This document shows, piece by piece, positions 1 through 16,324 of a DNA stretch of 64,000 bases. The translations under genes and the position numbers were made by a program. Numbering within the stretch: the stretch's first letter is position 1; each line of letters starts with the position of its first letter. Source of the stretch: Actinomycetospora endophytica (GTDB taxonomy: Bacteria; Actinomycetota; Actinomycetes; Mycobacteriales; Pseudonocardiaceae). The notes beneath the pieces are model-generated. The model ran no database searches. It had not been told where the DNA came from and saw only the letters and a program-made list of their open reading frames with translations. The stretch spans positions 1 through 64,000 of the forward strand of contig NZ_JAJNDB010000006.1 in NCBI RefSeq assembly GCF_021026375.1, read 5' to 3'.

Positions 1-16
1 ACTCTCCAACAAAAAA
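1..16 (-). rRNA. rrs: 16S rRNA gene, extreme 5' end (runs off the left edge)
   Basis: Read on the minus strand, the first bases spell a T-run followed by GTTGGAGAGT, the usual start of actinobacterial 16S rRNA just before the conserved TTGATCCTGGCTCAG block, which would lie outside the window. Position and strand agree with the leader elements upstream. Only the first ~16 nt are present, and the exact mature 5' end is inferred. Confidence 0.75.
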
Positions 17-55
17 CATTAGAGAAACGAATTTCCCTGACCATACTCAAAGAAA

Positions 56-73
56 CCCCAACCAAAGCTGGGG
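56..73 (-). promoter_or_regulatory. hairpin in rRNA leader
   Basis: A short stem with arms CCCCA and TGGGG and an 8-nt loop lies about 40 nt before the 16S start. Leader stems of this kind in rrn operons take part in precursor folding and processing; that role is inferred from position. Confidence 0.4.
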
Positions 74-90
74 CCAGAACACACAAAACG

Positions 91-117
91 TCAGCACACT
101 GTTGAGTTCTCAAAGGA
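91..117 (-). promoter_or_regulatory. boxA-like rRNA antitermination element
   Basis: The minus strand reads TTTGAGAACTCAACAGTGTG, close to the conserved mycobacterial and actinobacterial pre-rRNA leader motif that contains boxA for Nus-factor antitermination. It sits ~75-100 nt before the 16S start, as expected. Confidence 0.65.
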
Positions 118-181
118 CGACCACACGAACTGCCAACCACCAACATCAGGCGGCCGCACCATCCGGTGCCATCAGACGCTC

Positions 182-245
182 ACCCTACCAGAACCAACCG
201 GAGGGCAACCGCTCCAACCTATCCCGCCGCCCCGGCCGGGAGCAA
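182..245 (-). promoter_or_regulatory. candidate rrn promoter region
   Basis: Two sigma-70-like hexamer pairs are visible on the minus strand: TTGCTC (240-245) with TAGGTT (216-221), 18-bp spacing; and TTGCCC (203-208) with TAGGGT (182-187), 15-bp spacing. They lie between tyrS and the leader. The assignment rests on consensus similarity; multiple promoters are common for actinobacterial rrn operons. The rest of the interval between tyrS and the leader shows no gene. Confidence 0.4.
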
Positions 246-366
246 CCCCTTTGCCCTGGCGACATGGAGAACACTACAGGGCCGGTGTGGGGGCCTTCCG
301 AGGGGGGTACTGGTTGGGGCGTCGTCGCAGGTCGGGCCGCGTTTCCGGCCCGACCCGCGCCCGACA

Positions 367-1644
367 TCAGCCCGTCACGAGCTCGACGCCCGCCGTCGTC
401 CGCTTTCCGCGGCGTACCACGAGCCAGCGGCCGTGGAGGAGGTCGGCGTCCGCCGGCGTCCAGTCCTCGGTCTCGACCTTCGCGTTGTTCACGTAGGCGC
501 CGCCTTCGGCGATGGTCCGCCGCGCGGCGCCCCGCCCGGTGGCGAGGCCGGTCCCGACGAGCAGGTCCACGATCGTCGGCTGGTCGGTGCGGGAGAGCGA
601 GGTCGACGGCACCTCGGCGAGGGCCGCCGCGAGGGTGTCGGCGTCGAGCTCGCGCAGCTCCCCCCGACCGAAGAGCGCCTGGCTGGCCGCCTCGACCCGC
701 CCGACCTCGTCCTCGCCGTGGACCAGGGCCGTCACCGACCGGGCCAGCGCCCGCTGGGCCGCCCGGGCCTGCGGCCGCTCGACGGTGGCCTGCTCCAGCT
801 CCTCGATCTCGGAGTGGGACAGCCAGGTGAACGCCCGGAGGTACTCCCCGACCTTCGCGTCCTCGGCGTTGATCCAGAACTGGTAGAAGGCGTACGGGCT
901 CGTCAGCGAGGCGTCGAGCCAGACCGTGCCGCCCTCGGTCTTGCCGAACTTCGAGCCGTCGGCCTTCGTGATCAGCGGGGTGCCGAGGGCGTGGGCGGTC
1001 CGGCCCTCCACGCGGTGGATCAGGTCGATGCCCGCGGTCAGGTTGCCCCACTGGTCGCTGCCGCCGGTCTGGAGCGTGCACCCGTAGCGGCGGTAGAGCT
1101 CGAGGAAGTCCAGCGACTGCAGGATCTGGTACGAGAACTCGGCGTAGCTGATGCCCTCGTCGGACTCCATCCGCCGGCTCACGGCCTCCTTGGCGAGCAT
1201 GCGCCCGACGCGGAAGTGCTTGCCGTACTCCCGCAGGAAGTCCAGCGCCGAGATGTCCTCGGTCCAGTCCAGGTTGTTCACCAGCAGCGCCGCGTGCTCC
1301 CCGGTGAAGTCCAGGAACGGCCGGAGCTGCGCGCCGATCTTGTCGACCCAGTCGGCGACCACCTCGCGGTCGTTCAGGGTGCGCTCGGACGTCGGCTTCG
1401 GGTCGCCGATGAGGCCGGTGGCGCCACCGACGAGGGCGATCGGCCGGTGGCCCGCCTGTTGGAACCGGGCTAGGGTCAGCCACTGCAGCAGATGCCCGAT
1501 GTGCGCGCTGGGCGCGGTCGGGTCGATGCCGGAATAGAGGGTGACCGGTCCGGCGTCGAGGTCGCGGCGCAGAGCGTCGAGGTCGGTGCTCTGGGCGAGG
1601 AGACCACGCCAGGCGAGGTCGTCGAGGATGTGCGGTGCGGTCAC
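367..1644 (-). CDS. tyrS: tyrosyl-tRNA synthetase
   Basis: Class I aminoacyl-tRNA synthetase charging tRNA-Tyr in the cytoplasm. In the 425-aa product the HIGH-type motif HIGH is at residues 48-51, the KMSKS-equivalent KFGKT at 232-236, and a C-terminal S4-like RNA-binding region fills roughly the last 75 residues; length is normal for the family. The GTG start gives the N-terminus [16 protein letters not shown], typical for actinobacterial TyrS; an upstream in-frame extension is rich in Arg and Gly and looks non-coding. A CACAAT hexamer 6 nt before the GTG may be a leaderless -10. The gene precedes the rrn leader in the same direction and follows mpg, as in mycobacteria (mpg-tyrS). Identity is secure. 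Confidence 0.96.
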   Translation of the reverse strand: MTAPHILDDLAWRGLLAQSTDLDALRRDLDAGPVTLYSGIDPTAPSAHIGHLLQWLTLARFQQAGHRPIALVGGATGLIGDPKPTSERTLNDREVVADWVDKIGAQLRPFLDFTGEHAALLVNNLDWTEDISALDFLREYGKHFRVGRMLAKEAVSRRMESDEGISYAEFSYQILQSLDFLELYRRYGCTLQTGGSDQWGNLTAGIDLIHRVEGRTAHALGTPLITKADGSKFGKTEGGTVWLDASLTSPYAFYQFWINAEDAKVGEYLRAFTWLSHSEIEELEQATVERPQARAAQRALARSVTALVHGEDEVGRVEAASQALFGRGELRELDADTLAAALAEVPSTSLSRTDQPTIVDLLVGTGLATGRGAARRTIAEGGAYVNNAKVETEDWTPADADLLHGRWLVVRRGKRTTAGVELVTG

Positions 1645-1660
1645 CGGCCCATTGTGTCGT

Positions 1661-1678
1661 GCTGTCCGGGCGGACAGC
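1661..1678. terminator. perfect 8-bp hairpin between mpg and tyrS
   Basis: Arms GCTGTCCG and CGGACAGC are separated by two bases, in the 41-bp gap between mpg and tyrS. There is no T-tract. It could be a weak terminator for the arg-mpg operon or an operator near the tyrS start; sequence alone does not decide. Confidence 0.35.
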
Positions 1679-1685
1679 AGCCGCG

Positions 1686-6548
<4,863 letters not shown>

Positions 6549-6574
<26 letters not shown>

Positions 6575-7501
6575 GCGGGGGACCTCCTTCGTCTCCGGAC
6601 GGGGCGGGGACGACCATCGTCCCGACGCCCTTGCTGGTGAAGACCTCGAGCAGCACCGAGTGCGCCACGCGGCCGTCGATCACGTGCGCCCGCGGGACCC
6701 CGCCGTCGACGGCCCGCAGGCACGCCTCCATCTTGGGGATCATGCCGCTGGCCAGGCCGGGGAGGAGCTCGGCGAGCTCGTCGGCGCCGATCTCGGTGCG
6801 CAGGCTGGAGCGGTCCGGCCAGTCGGTGTAGAGGCCCTCGACGTCCGTGAGGACGACGAGCTTGCGGGCCCCCAGGGCCACGGCGAGCGCGCCGGCCGCG
6901 GTGTCCGCGTTGACGTTGTGCACCACGCCGTCCGCGTCCGGGGCCACCGTGGAGATCACCGGGATGCGGCCGCCGGCCACGAGGTCGAGGACCGCCGCGG
7001 GGTTCACCTCGACCACGTCGCCGACCAGGCCGACGTCGACGTCCTCCCCCTCGACCCGCGCCGTGCGGCGGGCCGCGGTGAACAGGCGGGCGTCCTCGCC
7101 GGACATCCCGACCGCCAGCGGGCCGTGCGCGTTGATCAGCCCGACGAGCTCCCGGCCGACCTGGCCGACGAGGACCATCCGGACGACGTCCATCGTCTCC
7201 GGCGTGGTGACCCGCAGCCCGCCGCGGAACTCGCCGGGCATGTCGAGCCGCTCGAGCATGGACGTGATCTGCGGGCCACCGCCGTGGACGACGACGGGGC
7301 GGATCCCGGCGAGCCGGAGGAAGACCATGTCCTCGGCGAAGGCCCGGCGCAGGTCGTCGTCGACCATCGCGTTGCCGCCGTACTTGACGACGACGACGGC
7401 GTTCTGGAACTCCCGCAGCCACGGCAGGGCCTCGGCGAGGACGGCGGCCTTGGCCTGGGCCTCCTCGTGCGAGGTGGCGGCCTCTCCGACGGCGGTGCCG
7501 G

Positions 7502-7505
<4 letters not shown>
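6549..7505 (-). CDS. argB: acetylglutamate kinase
   Basis: Phosphorylates N-acetylglutamate; amino-acid-kinase fold. The 318-aa protein has [11 protein letters not shown] (phosphate-binding Lys/Gly region) and VVHGGGPQI early, and [17 protein letters not shown], the family's substrate-binding asparagine region. In arginine-synthesising actinobacteria this enzyme is the usual feedback point. The ATG start overlaps the argJ stop (ATGA). Confidence 0.96.
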
Positions 7506-9726
<2,221 letters not shown>

Positions 9727-9752
9727 CGCTCGTCACGTCGGCGCCCCCGAGG

Positions 9753-11657
9753 TCACCGCTCCAGGAAGTCGTGCCGCCCCGGTCTGAGCCAGGTGAGGGC
9801 GGGCTGGTCGCCGGTGACCGCGCGGTCCGGGCGCGCCGCCACCGGAACGGCGACCGGGGCCGACACCGGGAACGACGGGTGCGGCTCCCGCAGCGTCGGC
9901 TGGTCCACCTCCACCCCGGCGGCGACGAACGGCACGGGCGCCGGATCCGAGGATGCGGCGTGGCTGACACTGGACGTCTGCGGCGCCGCATCGCTGACGG
10001 GAGCCGGCCGCACGGCACCGACCTCCACGTCGGCGTCACCCCGGCGCGGCGCGGGCACCACGGCGCCCGCCGCCACCGGGTCGCGGCCGAGCAGCGCCGA
10101 GCCCACCCAGTCGAGCACGATGCGCGCCTTGCGCTCGGCCGTCGGCATCGCCCACAGGTGGTAGGCGCGGTGCAGCGCGTAGGCGGGCCAGCCCATCAGC
10201 CGCAGGCCGCGGATCTCGGCCACGCCGCGCCGGCGGCCGAGACCGGCCACCACGCCGGCCGAGGAGTGCTCGTAGGGCTGCAGCGGCCGCCCGCCGAGAT
10301 AGGCGACGACGTTGTCGGCCAGGACCCGGGCCTGCCGGACCGCGTGCTGGGCGGTCGGCGCGGTGAGCACCTTCGGGTCCTCGTCGGCCAGGGTGGCGCC
10401 GCGCGCGAGGTCGGGCACCGCGGCGCCGTCACCGGCGGCGAAGGCGTGCGGCCGGCCGATGACCTGCAGCATCGCCGTGCAGCGGACCTTGCCGGTGCGC
10501 TCGAGGGGCAGGTCGGTCCGCTCGAGCAGCGGGTGGGGGCGGGTACCCGCGGCGACGATCACGGTGTCGGCCGGGATCGCGGTGCCGTCGGCGAGCCGGA
10601 TCTCGCCGTCGAGCGCGGAGACGAGGCCCGCGCCGACGCGGACCTCGATGCCGCGGCGGGTGAGCTTGCCGTGCACGCGCGCCGCGGTCGGCTCGGTGAC
10701 CTCGGGCATGATCCGCTTGGCCGCTTCCACGAGCACCCAGCGCATCTCGGCCGGGTCGACCCCGACCTGGCGCCCGGCCCGGCGCGTGAGGTCCTCGAGC
10801 TCGCCGAGCGCCTCGACACCCGCGAAGCCGCCACCGACCACCACGAACGTGAGCAGCCGCGCACGGCGGGCCGCCTCGACCGCCGTCATGGGTGAGATCG
10901 ACGCGGCGGCGTCGAGGCGGGAGAGCACGTGGTCGCGCAGCGCGGCGGCGTCGCCGACCGAGCGGAAGCCCAGGGCGCGCTCGGCCAGGCCCGGCACCGG
11001 CAGTTCGCGACCGATCGCCCCGGGGGCGACGACGAGGACGTCGTACCCGACCTCCCGCGACGTGCCGTCGGGCAGGTGGACGACGGCGCGCCGACGCACG
11101 TCGTCGACGGCCACGACCGAGCCGGTGACGACGTCGCAGCGGTCGAGCACCCGGCGCAGCGAGACCGTGAGGTGCCGCGGCGCGATCGAGCCGCCGGCGG
11201 CCTCGGGCAGGAACGGCTGGTAGGTCATGTGCGGCTGTGGGTCGACGACGGTCACCGAGCCGATCGGCACCGCCGCCCGGGAGCGCCCGGGCCGGCTGCC
11301 GCGGTGCCTGCCGTCGCCGGCGATGCCGAGGCGGGCCTGCAGGGCGCGGGCCGCGACGAGCCCGACGTAGCCGCCGCCGACGACGAGGACGCGGGCACCG
11401 GGCACGAAGTCGCCGGTGTCGGGGGCGGCGTCCGGGGACGCGCGGAACAGCGCCGTGCCGGCGAGCACGGCCGTACCGAGGCCGAGGGCGACGGCGGCCA
11501 CGCCGAGGGCGATCCAGACGCCGACGACACCGCCGACCCAGAGGACGACGGCGAGGACGGGGAACGTGAGGACGCCGAGGACCGCCAGCAGCCGGGCCGC
11601 CGTGCGGGGCCTCGGGCCGGTCGGGGACCACTGGTACTGCTCATCGGGACGAGTCAT
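9753..11657 (-). CDS. membrane-anchored FAD/NAD(P)-dependent oxidoreductase, type II NADH dehydrogenase-like
   Basis: Pyridine-nucleotide-disulfide-type flavoprotein resembling NDH-2, which passes electrons from NADH to menaquinone at the inner membrane face. The 634-aa product is longer than the usual ~450 aa. It starts with two hydrophobic segments (about residues 22-70), then a Rossmann FAD motif VLVVGGGYVGLVAARAL, a second nucleotide-binding motif VVVGGGFAGVEALGELED, the FAGDGAAVPDLA-type C-terminal FAD loop, and an approximately 100-residue Pro/Ala-rich tail. The start is the ATG before TRPDEQYQW; upstream in-frame sequence is Arg/Pro-rich. It transcribes toward argC but argC has its own promoter in the 62-bp gap. 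A related quinone reductase activity cannot be excluded. Confidence 0.85.
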   Translation of the reverse strand: MTRPDEQYQWSPTGPRPRTAARLLAVLGVLTFPVLAVVLWVGGVVGVWIALGVAAVALGLGTAVLAGTALFRASPDAAPDTGDFVPGARVLVVGGGYVGLVAARALQARLGIAGDGRHRGSRPGRSRAAVPIGSVTVVDPQPHMTYQPFLPEAAGGSIAPRHLTVSLRRVLDRCDVVTGSVVAVDDVRRRAVVHLPDGTSREVGYDVLVVAPGAIGRELPVPGLAERALGFRSVGDAAALRDHVLSRLDAAASISPMTAVEAARRARLLTFVVVGGGFAGVEALGELEDLTRRAGRQVGVDPAEMRWVLVEAAKRIMPEVTEPTAARVHGKLTRRGIEVRVGAGLVSALDGEIRLADGTAIPADTVIVAAGTRPHPLLERTDLPLERTGKVRCTAMLQVIGRPHAFAAGDGAAVPDLARGATLADEDPKVLTAPTAQHAVRQARVLADNVVAYLGGRPLQPYEHSSAGVVAGLGRRRGVAEIRGLRLMGWPAYALHRAYHLWAMPTAERKARIVLDWVGSALLGRDPVAAGAVVPAPRRGDADVEVGAVRPAPVSDAAPQTSSVSHAASSDPAPVPFVAAGVEVDQPTLREPHPSFPVSAPVAVPVAARPDRAVTGDQPALTWLRPGRHDFLER

Positions 11658-11886
11658 GGCGAGGGGGAGCTGCCTCTCCGGACCGGGTGTTGGGGAGCGG
11701 CCCCGCCGCCGGGTCGGGGGTCCGGCGGCGAGGTCGGACGGCAACGCTAGGGAGTCGCGCGCTCGCGCAGGGCCAACATGAGAACCCCGGCACCACGGAT
11801 GCCGCCCGACGCCGCGATCAGGGCGCCCAACTGCAGCGAGATCGTCCGATCGGACCAGCGGACTCCGGTGCCCACGAACCCCGCTC

Positions 11887-13542
11887 TCAGGAAGCGCCGT
11901 CCACCCACTCCGGCCCGCCGTCGGAGGCGAGCAACGCCTCACGGAGGTCACCCTTGAGGACCTTTCCCGCCGCCGACATGGGCAGTGCGTCGACCGTGTA
12001 GATCCGGCGCAGGCGCTCGTAGGGGCGGACGGCACCGTTCACCGCGGCGGCCAGGTCGCCCACCGCACCGTCGGGAGCGTCGGGCACGAGGACGACGGCG
12101 GCGGCGGGCAGCTCGCCGACGGCGTCGTCGGGGATCCCGACGACGGCGGCGGTCCGGACCTCCGGACGGTGCGCCAGGAGCTCCTCGAGCTCGCGCGGGA
12201 ACACGTTGTAGCCCTTGTAGAGCAGCATGTCCTTGGCCCGGTCGACCACCGCGAGGAACCCGTCGTCGCCGAGGATCCCGATGTCCCCGGTGCGCAGCCA
12301 GCCGTCGACGAGTCCGGCGGCGGTCTCGTCCGGTCGCTCGTGGTAGCGCTGCATCACCTGCGGGCCGCGGGCCCAGATCTCGCCGCGCTCCCCCACGGCG
12401 ACCGGCTCGTCGCCGGGCCGGCCGGTCTCCACGGGCAGCAGCACGATCTCGGTGTTCGCGACCGGCACGCCGACCGTCCCGACCCGGCGCGGCGCCGACC
12501 GCTCCGAGGGCGAGATGGACAGGCCCATGGTCGCCTCGGTGAGGCCGTACCCCTCGACGACGACCGCCTCCGGCATCAGCGCGGCGATCTTCTCGGCCTG
12601 CGCGACGGCCATCGGGCTCGCCCCCGAGGTCACCGTGCGCACCGAGCCCAGGTCGCGCGTCGAGGCGTCCGGGTGGGCGAGCAGCGCGTGGTACATCGCG
12701 GGCGCCCCGGACAGCGTCGTCGCCCGGTGCCGTTCGACGTCGGCGAGGTAGGCGGCCGGGTCGAAGCGGTCCTGGACCACGGCGGTCGCGCCGGTGACCA
12801 GGCCGATCGTGAGGCCGTTGGTCCCCATCGCGTGGAACCACGGGGCCACGGCGAGCGAGACCGCCTCCCCCAGCCGGACCGGGTGCTCCTCGGGCGGGGA
12901 CGTCTGCTCGACGGTGACCCCACCCTCGACGTCCGGGACCGCCACCGCCCCCGCCGACGAGGCGACGTACTGCAGCACGTTGGCGACGACGTTGGCGTGG
13001 GTCAGCTCGACGCCCTTGGACCGCCCCGTCGTGCCCCCGGTGTAGGCCAGGTGCGCGAGGGCGACGGCGGGGTCGAGGTCGAGCCACGGCGGCGTGGTGT
13101 GCTCGGCCACGGGCAGGTCCAGATGCCGCCCGTCGGTGGTGATCACGTTCTCCAGCGACGGGTCCAGGCTCACGACGGCGACCGCGCCCGCGTCGGCGAG
13201 CTGCGCGTCCAGCAGGTCGCGGGGCAGCGCCGGGCTGGCGAGCGCGACGGTGGCCCCTGCCAGCAGGATCCCGTGGTAGGCGATCGGCCAGGCGAGGCGG
13301 TTCGGCAGGTGGAGGGCGACGACGTCGCCCGGCCGGATGCCCCGCTCGACGAGCGCGTGCGCGACGCCGCACGCCTCCTCCCACAGCTGCCGGTAGGTGA
13401 CGACGTCGTCGTGGTGCACCAGGGCGGCCCGGTCGCCGTACCGCCGGGCCGCGCCGTCGAGCAGCGCCCCGACGGGGACCACCGGGATCTCGATGCTGCG
13501 GGGGGACGTCACCGCGGAGGTCTCCCGTGCCGTGGAGGTCAT
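11887..13542 (-). CDS. AMP-dependent acyl-CoA synthetase/ligase
   Basis: Adenylate-forming enzyme that activates a carboxylic acid via an acyl-AMP to the CoA thioester. The 551-aa product has the P-loop-like AYTGGTTGRSKGVELTH motif, the VEGYGLTEATMG (A5) motif, GWLRTGDIG (A7 region), and catalytic lysine in SAAGKVLKGDLRE near the C-terminus. Substrate is unknown; length and motifs fit medium- or long-chain fatty acid or aromatic acid CoA ligases. CAGACT followed by 8 nt and ATG suggests a leaderless transcript. Apart from a possible 42-codon ORF, nothing else is seen in the 229-bp gap downstream. Confidence 0.9.
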   Translation of the reverse strand: MTSTARETSAVTSPRSIEIPVVPVGALLDGAARRYGDRAALVHHDDVVTYRQLWEEACGVAHALVERGIRPGDVVALHLPNRLAWPIAYHGILLAGATVALASPALPRDLLDAQLADAGAVAVVSLDPSLENVITTDGRHLDLPVAEHTTPPWLDLDPAVALAHLAYTGGTTGRSKGVELTHANVVANVLQYVASSAGAVAVPDVEGGVTVEQTSPPEEHPVRLGEAVSLAVAPWFHAMGTNGLTIGLVTGATAVVQDRFDPAAYLADVERHRATTLSGAPAMYHALLAHPDASTRDLGSVRTVTSGASPMAVAQAEKIAALMPEAVVVEGYGLTEATMGLSISPSERSAPRRVGTVGVPVANTEIVLLPVETGRPGDEPVAVGERGEIWARGPQVMQRYHERPDETAAGLVDGWLRTGDIGILGDDGFLAVVDRAKDMLLYKGYNVFPRELEELLAHRPEVRTAAVVGIPDDAVGELPAAAVVLVPDAPDGAVGDLAAAVNGAVRPYERLRRIYTVDALPMSAAGKVLKGDLREALLASDGGPEWVDGAS

Positions 13543-13582
13543 GACCCGGGAGTCTGCTCCCTGATCGTCGGCCCACGCATGA

Positions 13583-14581
13583 TCAGCCGGCGAAGAGATC
13601 CCGCTCGACCCGCCGGTTCCTGCCGCTGCCCGCCCACTTCCAGCACCCGACGACGCGGCCGTCACGCACGATCGTCGGGCGGAAGACGCCGTTGCCGCCG
13701 GGCACGATCCGGTCCGCGTGCGCGGGGTCGAGAACCTCGGCACGCTCGCCGTAGCCGAGCACGAACTCGTCGAACCCGGGCAGCAGGAGCTCCGCTCCCG
13801 GGTCCGCGGCGTCGGCGAGCCGGTCCGGCGTCGTCGGGTCGAGGAACATCCCGTCGTCGTCGGTGACGAGGTGCTCCCGCGCGCCGTCGAGCGCGGTCCG
13901 GACGTCGGCGGCCGGCAGCCCGGTCCAGCGCGCGAAGTCCTGCCGCCGGGCCGGTCCGTGGCCGGTGAAGTAGATGCGGGCCCACTCGGCCAGCGCCTCG
14001 TCGCGGTCGAGCCGGCGGGGTTCGGGGACCCACTCGTCGAGCAGCACGAGCGCCTGCTCCTTCGCGCCGGCGAACGGCCCGTACGCCAGCACCCCGTGCA
14101 TCGCGAGCACCGAGATCGTGTGCGTGACGTGCGAGGACTCGAGGGCGAGCCCGGCGTCGGCCCAGCGCTGCGCGAGCTCACCCCGCGTCAGGCGCCCGCC
14201 CCCGGCCAGGGCCTCCCGGGCCACCTCGCCCGCACGGTCGACGGCCTCGTCGGCCAGCCCGAACTGCGTGCGGCGCTTCGCCGCCTCGGCGAGCGGCCGG
14301 GCCGTCGCGAGCGGGAGCATCCACGCCAGGTCGCGCGCCGGGACGACGTGCAGCGTCCGGCGCATCGGCCACGACCGGACGACGAGGCCGTCGTCGAACG
14401 CCTGCCGGACCTCGCCGGCGTCCCCGGACGCGGTCCGCAGCGCGATCGACTCCAGCACGCCGGGCAGGTCCTGGCCCTGCGCCGCGCCCAGCACCGCGAC
14501 GGCGTCGGCCGGCGTCGCGCAGCGCGGGCCGACCAGGCGGAGGGCGGCGAGGCGGCGCAGCCCCACGGAGTCGGTGTTCAC
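13583..14581 (-). CDS. winged-helix DNA-binding domain protein (HTH_42 / YcaQ-AlkX-like)
   Basis: Product of 332 aa in the HTH_42 family, several members of which are DNA glycosylases unhooking interstrand crosslinks (YcaQ/AlkX type). It shows LRLVGPRCATPADAVAVLGAAQGQ at the N-terminus, a Trp-rich region (VVRSWPMRRTLHVV), and LLPGFDEFVLGYGER followed by PGGNGVFRPTIVRDGRVVG, typical of the family's C-terminal half. GTG is chosen because upstream sequence belongs to the divergent kdc spacer; GACGAT lies 6 nt before it. Function as a glycosylase is a family-level inference; the catalytic residues were not verified. Confidence 0.85.
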   Translation of the reverse strand: MNTDSVGLRRLAALRLVGPRCATPADAVAVLGAAQGQDLPGVLESIALRTASGDAGEVRQAFDDGLVVRSWPMRRTLHVVPARDLAWMLPLATARPLAEAAKRRTQFGLADEAVDRAGEVAREALAGGGRLTRGELAQRWADAGLALESSHVTHTISVLAMHGVLAYGPFAGAKEQALVLLDEWVPEPRRLDRDEALAEWARIYFTGHGPARRQDFARWTGLPAADVRTALDGAREHLVTDDDGMFLDPTTPDRLADAADPGAELLLPGFDEFVLGYGERAEVLDPAHADRIVPGGNGVFRPTIVRDGRVVGCWKWAGSGRNRRVERDLFAG

Positions 14582-14629
14582 GCCCGAATCGTCGCAGGGT
14601 GTCGGGGCGGACTGGCAGCATCTCGGCAC

Positions 14630-16324
14630 ATGACCTACTGCGTCGCGGACTACCTGGCGGACCGGCTCGCCGAGGTGGGCGTCGAGCACGTGTTCGGGGT
14701 GCCGGGCGACTACAACCTCGCGATGCTCGACCACGTGGTCGGTCACGAGGCGCTGACCTGGGTGGGCTGCGCGAACGAGCTCGACGCGGGATACGCCGCC
14801 GACGGGTACGGCCGGTTGCGCGGGATGGCGGCGCTGGCGACGGCGTTCGGGGTGGGCGAGCTGTCCGCGATCAACGCGATGGCCGGGAGCTTCGCCGAGC
14901 ACGTCCCGGTCGTGCACGTCGTCGGGGCCCCGTCGACCGACCACCAGTCCGCGCACCGGGTCGTGCACCACTCGCTGGGCGACGGCGTGTTCACCCACTT
15001 CATGACGATGCACGAGGGCATCACCTGTGCCCGCGCGGCGCTGACGGCCGACACCGCCCGCGCGGAGATCGACCGGGTGCTCGTCGAGGTCCGGGACCGG
15101 CACCTGCCCGGCTACCTGCTCATCCCCACCGACGTCTCCGCCGCCCCTGCCGACCCGCCGTCGGGACCCCTGCCCGCCCCGGTCGACACCACCGACCCGG
15201 AGGCGCTCGCCGGGTTCGTCGACGCCGCCCGGGCGCTGCTGGAGAAGGCCGGGTCGGTCGACCACGTCGCGCTGCTGGCCGGGCTGCTGACCCACCGCGT
15301 CGGCGGCCGCGAGGTCCTCCGCGAGCTGCTGGGGGCCGGGCCGGTACCGCACGCGACGACGGTCTGGGCGAAGAGCCTCGTCGACGAGAGCGTGAACCAC
15401 TTCGTCGGGACGTACGCGGGCGGCGCGAGCGCCGAGGAGGTCCGCACCACCATCGAGGACGCGGCGGCACTGATCGTCGCGGGTGTCCAGTTCACCGACC
15501 TGACCAGCGGGTTCTTCACCCAGCGCATCACCCGGCCGCGGACGGTCGAGCTGGGCCCGCGGACGGCGAGCGTCGGGGCGGCCACGTTCTCGCCCGTCGA
15601 GCTGCCCACCGCGCTCGGCGCGCTGATCCCGCTGGTGCGCGAGCTCGCCGGCCGGGCCCCGGCGACCCCGCGGGAGCCCACCCCGGCCGCGCCGCTGCCC
15701 GCCACGGACGCCTCCGAGCCGCTGAGCCAGGACGCGCTCTGGGCGGAGGTCGCGGGCTTCCTGCGCGAGGGCGACCTGGTGCTCGCCGACCAGGGCACGT
15801 CCTTCTACGGCGCCTCCACGCACCGGCTGCCGAGCGGGGTGACCTTCATCGGGCAGCCGCTGTGGGCCTCGATCGGCTACACGCTCCCGGCGACGCTCGG
15901 GGCCTGCCTGGCCCAGCCCGACTCGCGCGGGATCCTGCTCATCGGCGACGGCGCCGCGCAGCTGACGGTCGCCGAGCTCGGGACGATCGTCCGGGAAGGC
16001 CTCGCACCGCTGGTCGTCGTGGTCGACAACGACGGCTACACCGTCGAGCGCGCCATCCACGGGCCCGCCGAGCCCTACAACGACATCACCCGCTGGGACT
16101 GGACGGCGGTCCCCGCGATGTTCGCGCCGGCGGGCGGGGCCCGGGCCTGCCGCGCGGAGACGGTGGGCGAGCTGCGCGCGGCGCTGACCGCGGCGCGCGA
16201 GGATCCGTCGACGCTTGCCGTGGTCCAGGCGGTCGTCCCGCGCGACGACGTCCCGCAGCTGCTCGCGGACCTGACGAAGGCCCTCGGTCAGGCCAACTCG
16301 GGTCAGGGCAGCTCGAAGGCCTGA
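14630..16324 (+). CDS. kdc: thiamine-diphosphate 2-oxo-acid decarboxylase (pyruvate/indolepyruvate decarboxylase family)
   Basis: Non-oxidative decarboxylase converting 2-oxo acids to aldehydes, similar in length to mycobacterial Kdc (~560 aa) at 564 aa. Seen: N-terminal PYR domain with catalytic Glu in GCANELDAGYAADGYGR; tandem His in VVHHSLGDG; C-terminal PP domain with the ThDP/Mg motif running from GDGAAQL to VDNDGYTVE (about residues 440-475). The ATG gives MTYCVADYLADRLAEVGVEH, the standard family beginning. CAGCAT 8 nt upstream may be a leaderless -10. It is divergent from the HTH_42 gene (48 bp apart) and its 3' end overlaps the convergent hydrolase gene by 22 bp. Substrate (branched-chain or aromatic 2-oxo acids) is not determinable here. 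Confidence 0.88.
   Translation: MTYCVADYLADRLAEVGVEHVFGVPGDYNLAMLDHVVGHEALTWVGCANELDAGYAADGYGRLRGMAALATAFGVGELSAINAMAGSFAEHVPVVHVVGAPSTDHQSAHRVVHHSLGDGVFTHFMTMHEGITCARAALTADTARAEIDRVLVEVRDRHLPGYLLIPTDVSAAPADPPSGPLPAPVDTTDPEALAGFVDAARALLEKAGSVDHVALLAGLLTHRVGGREVLRELLGAGPVPHATTVWAKSLVDESVNHFVGTYAGGASAEEVRTTIEDAAALIVAGVQFTDLTSGFFTQRITRPRTVELGPRTASVGAATFSPVELPTALGALIPLVRELAGRAPATPREPTPAAPLPATDASEPLSQDALWAEVAGFLREGDLVLADQGTSFYGASTHRLPSGVTFIGQPLWASIGYTLPATLGACLAQPDSRGILLIGDGAAQLTVAELGTIVREGLAPLVVVVDNDGYTVERAIHGPAEPYNDITRWDWTAVPAMFAPAGGARACRAETVGELRAALTAAREDPSTLAVVQAVVPRDDVPQLLADLTKALGQANSGQGSSKA

Noticed and set aside
1645-1685. T-box leader before tyrS (and before pheS)
   Set aside because: No specifier hairpin or TGG-containing T-box sequence; the gap before tyrS is only 41 bp.
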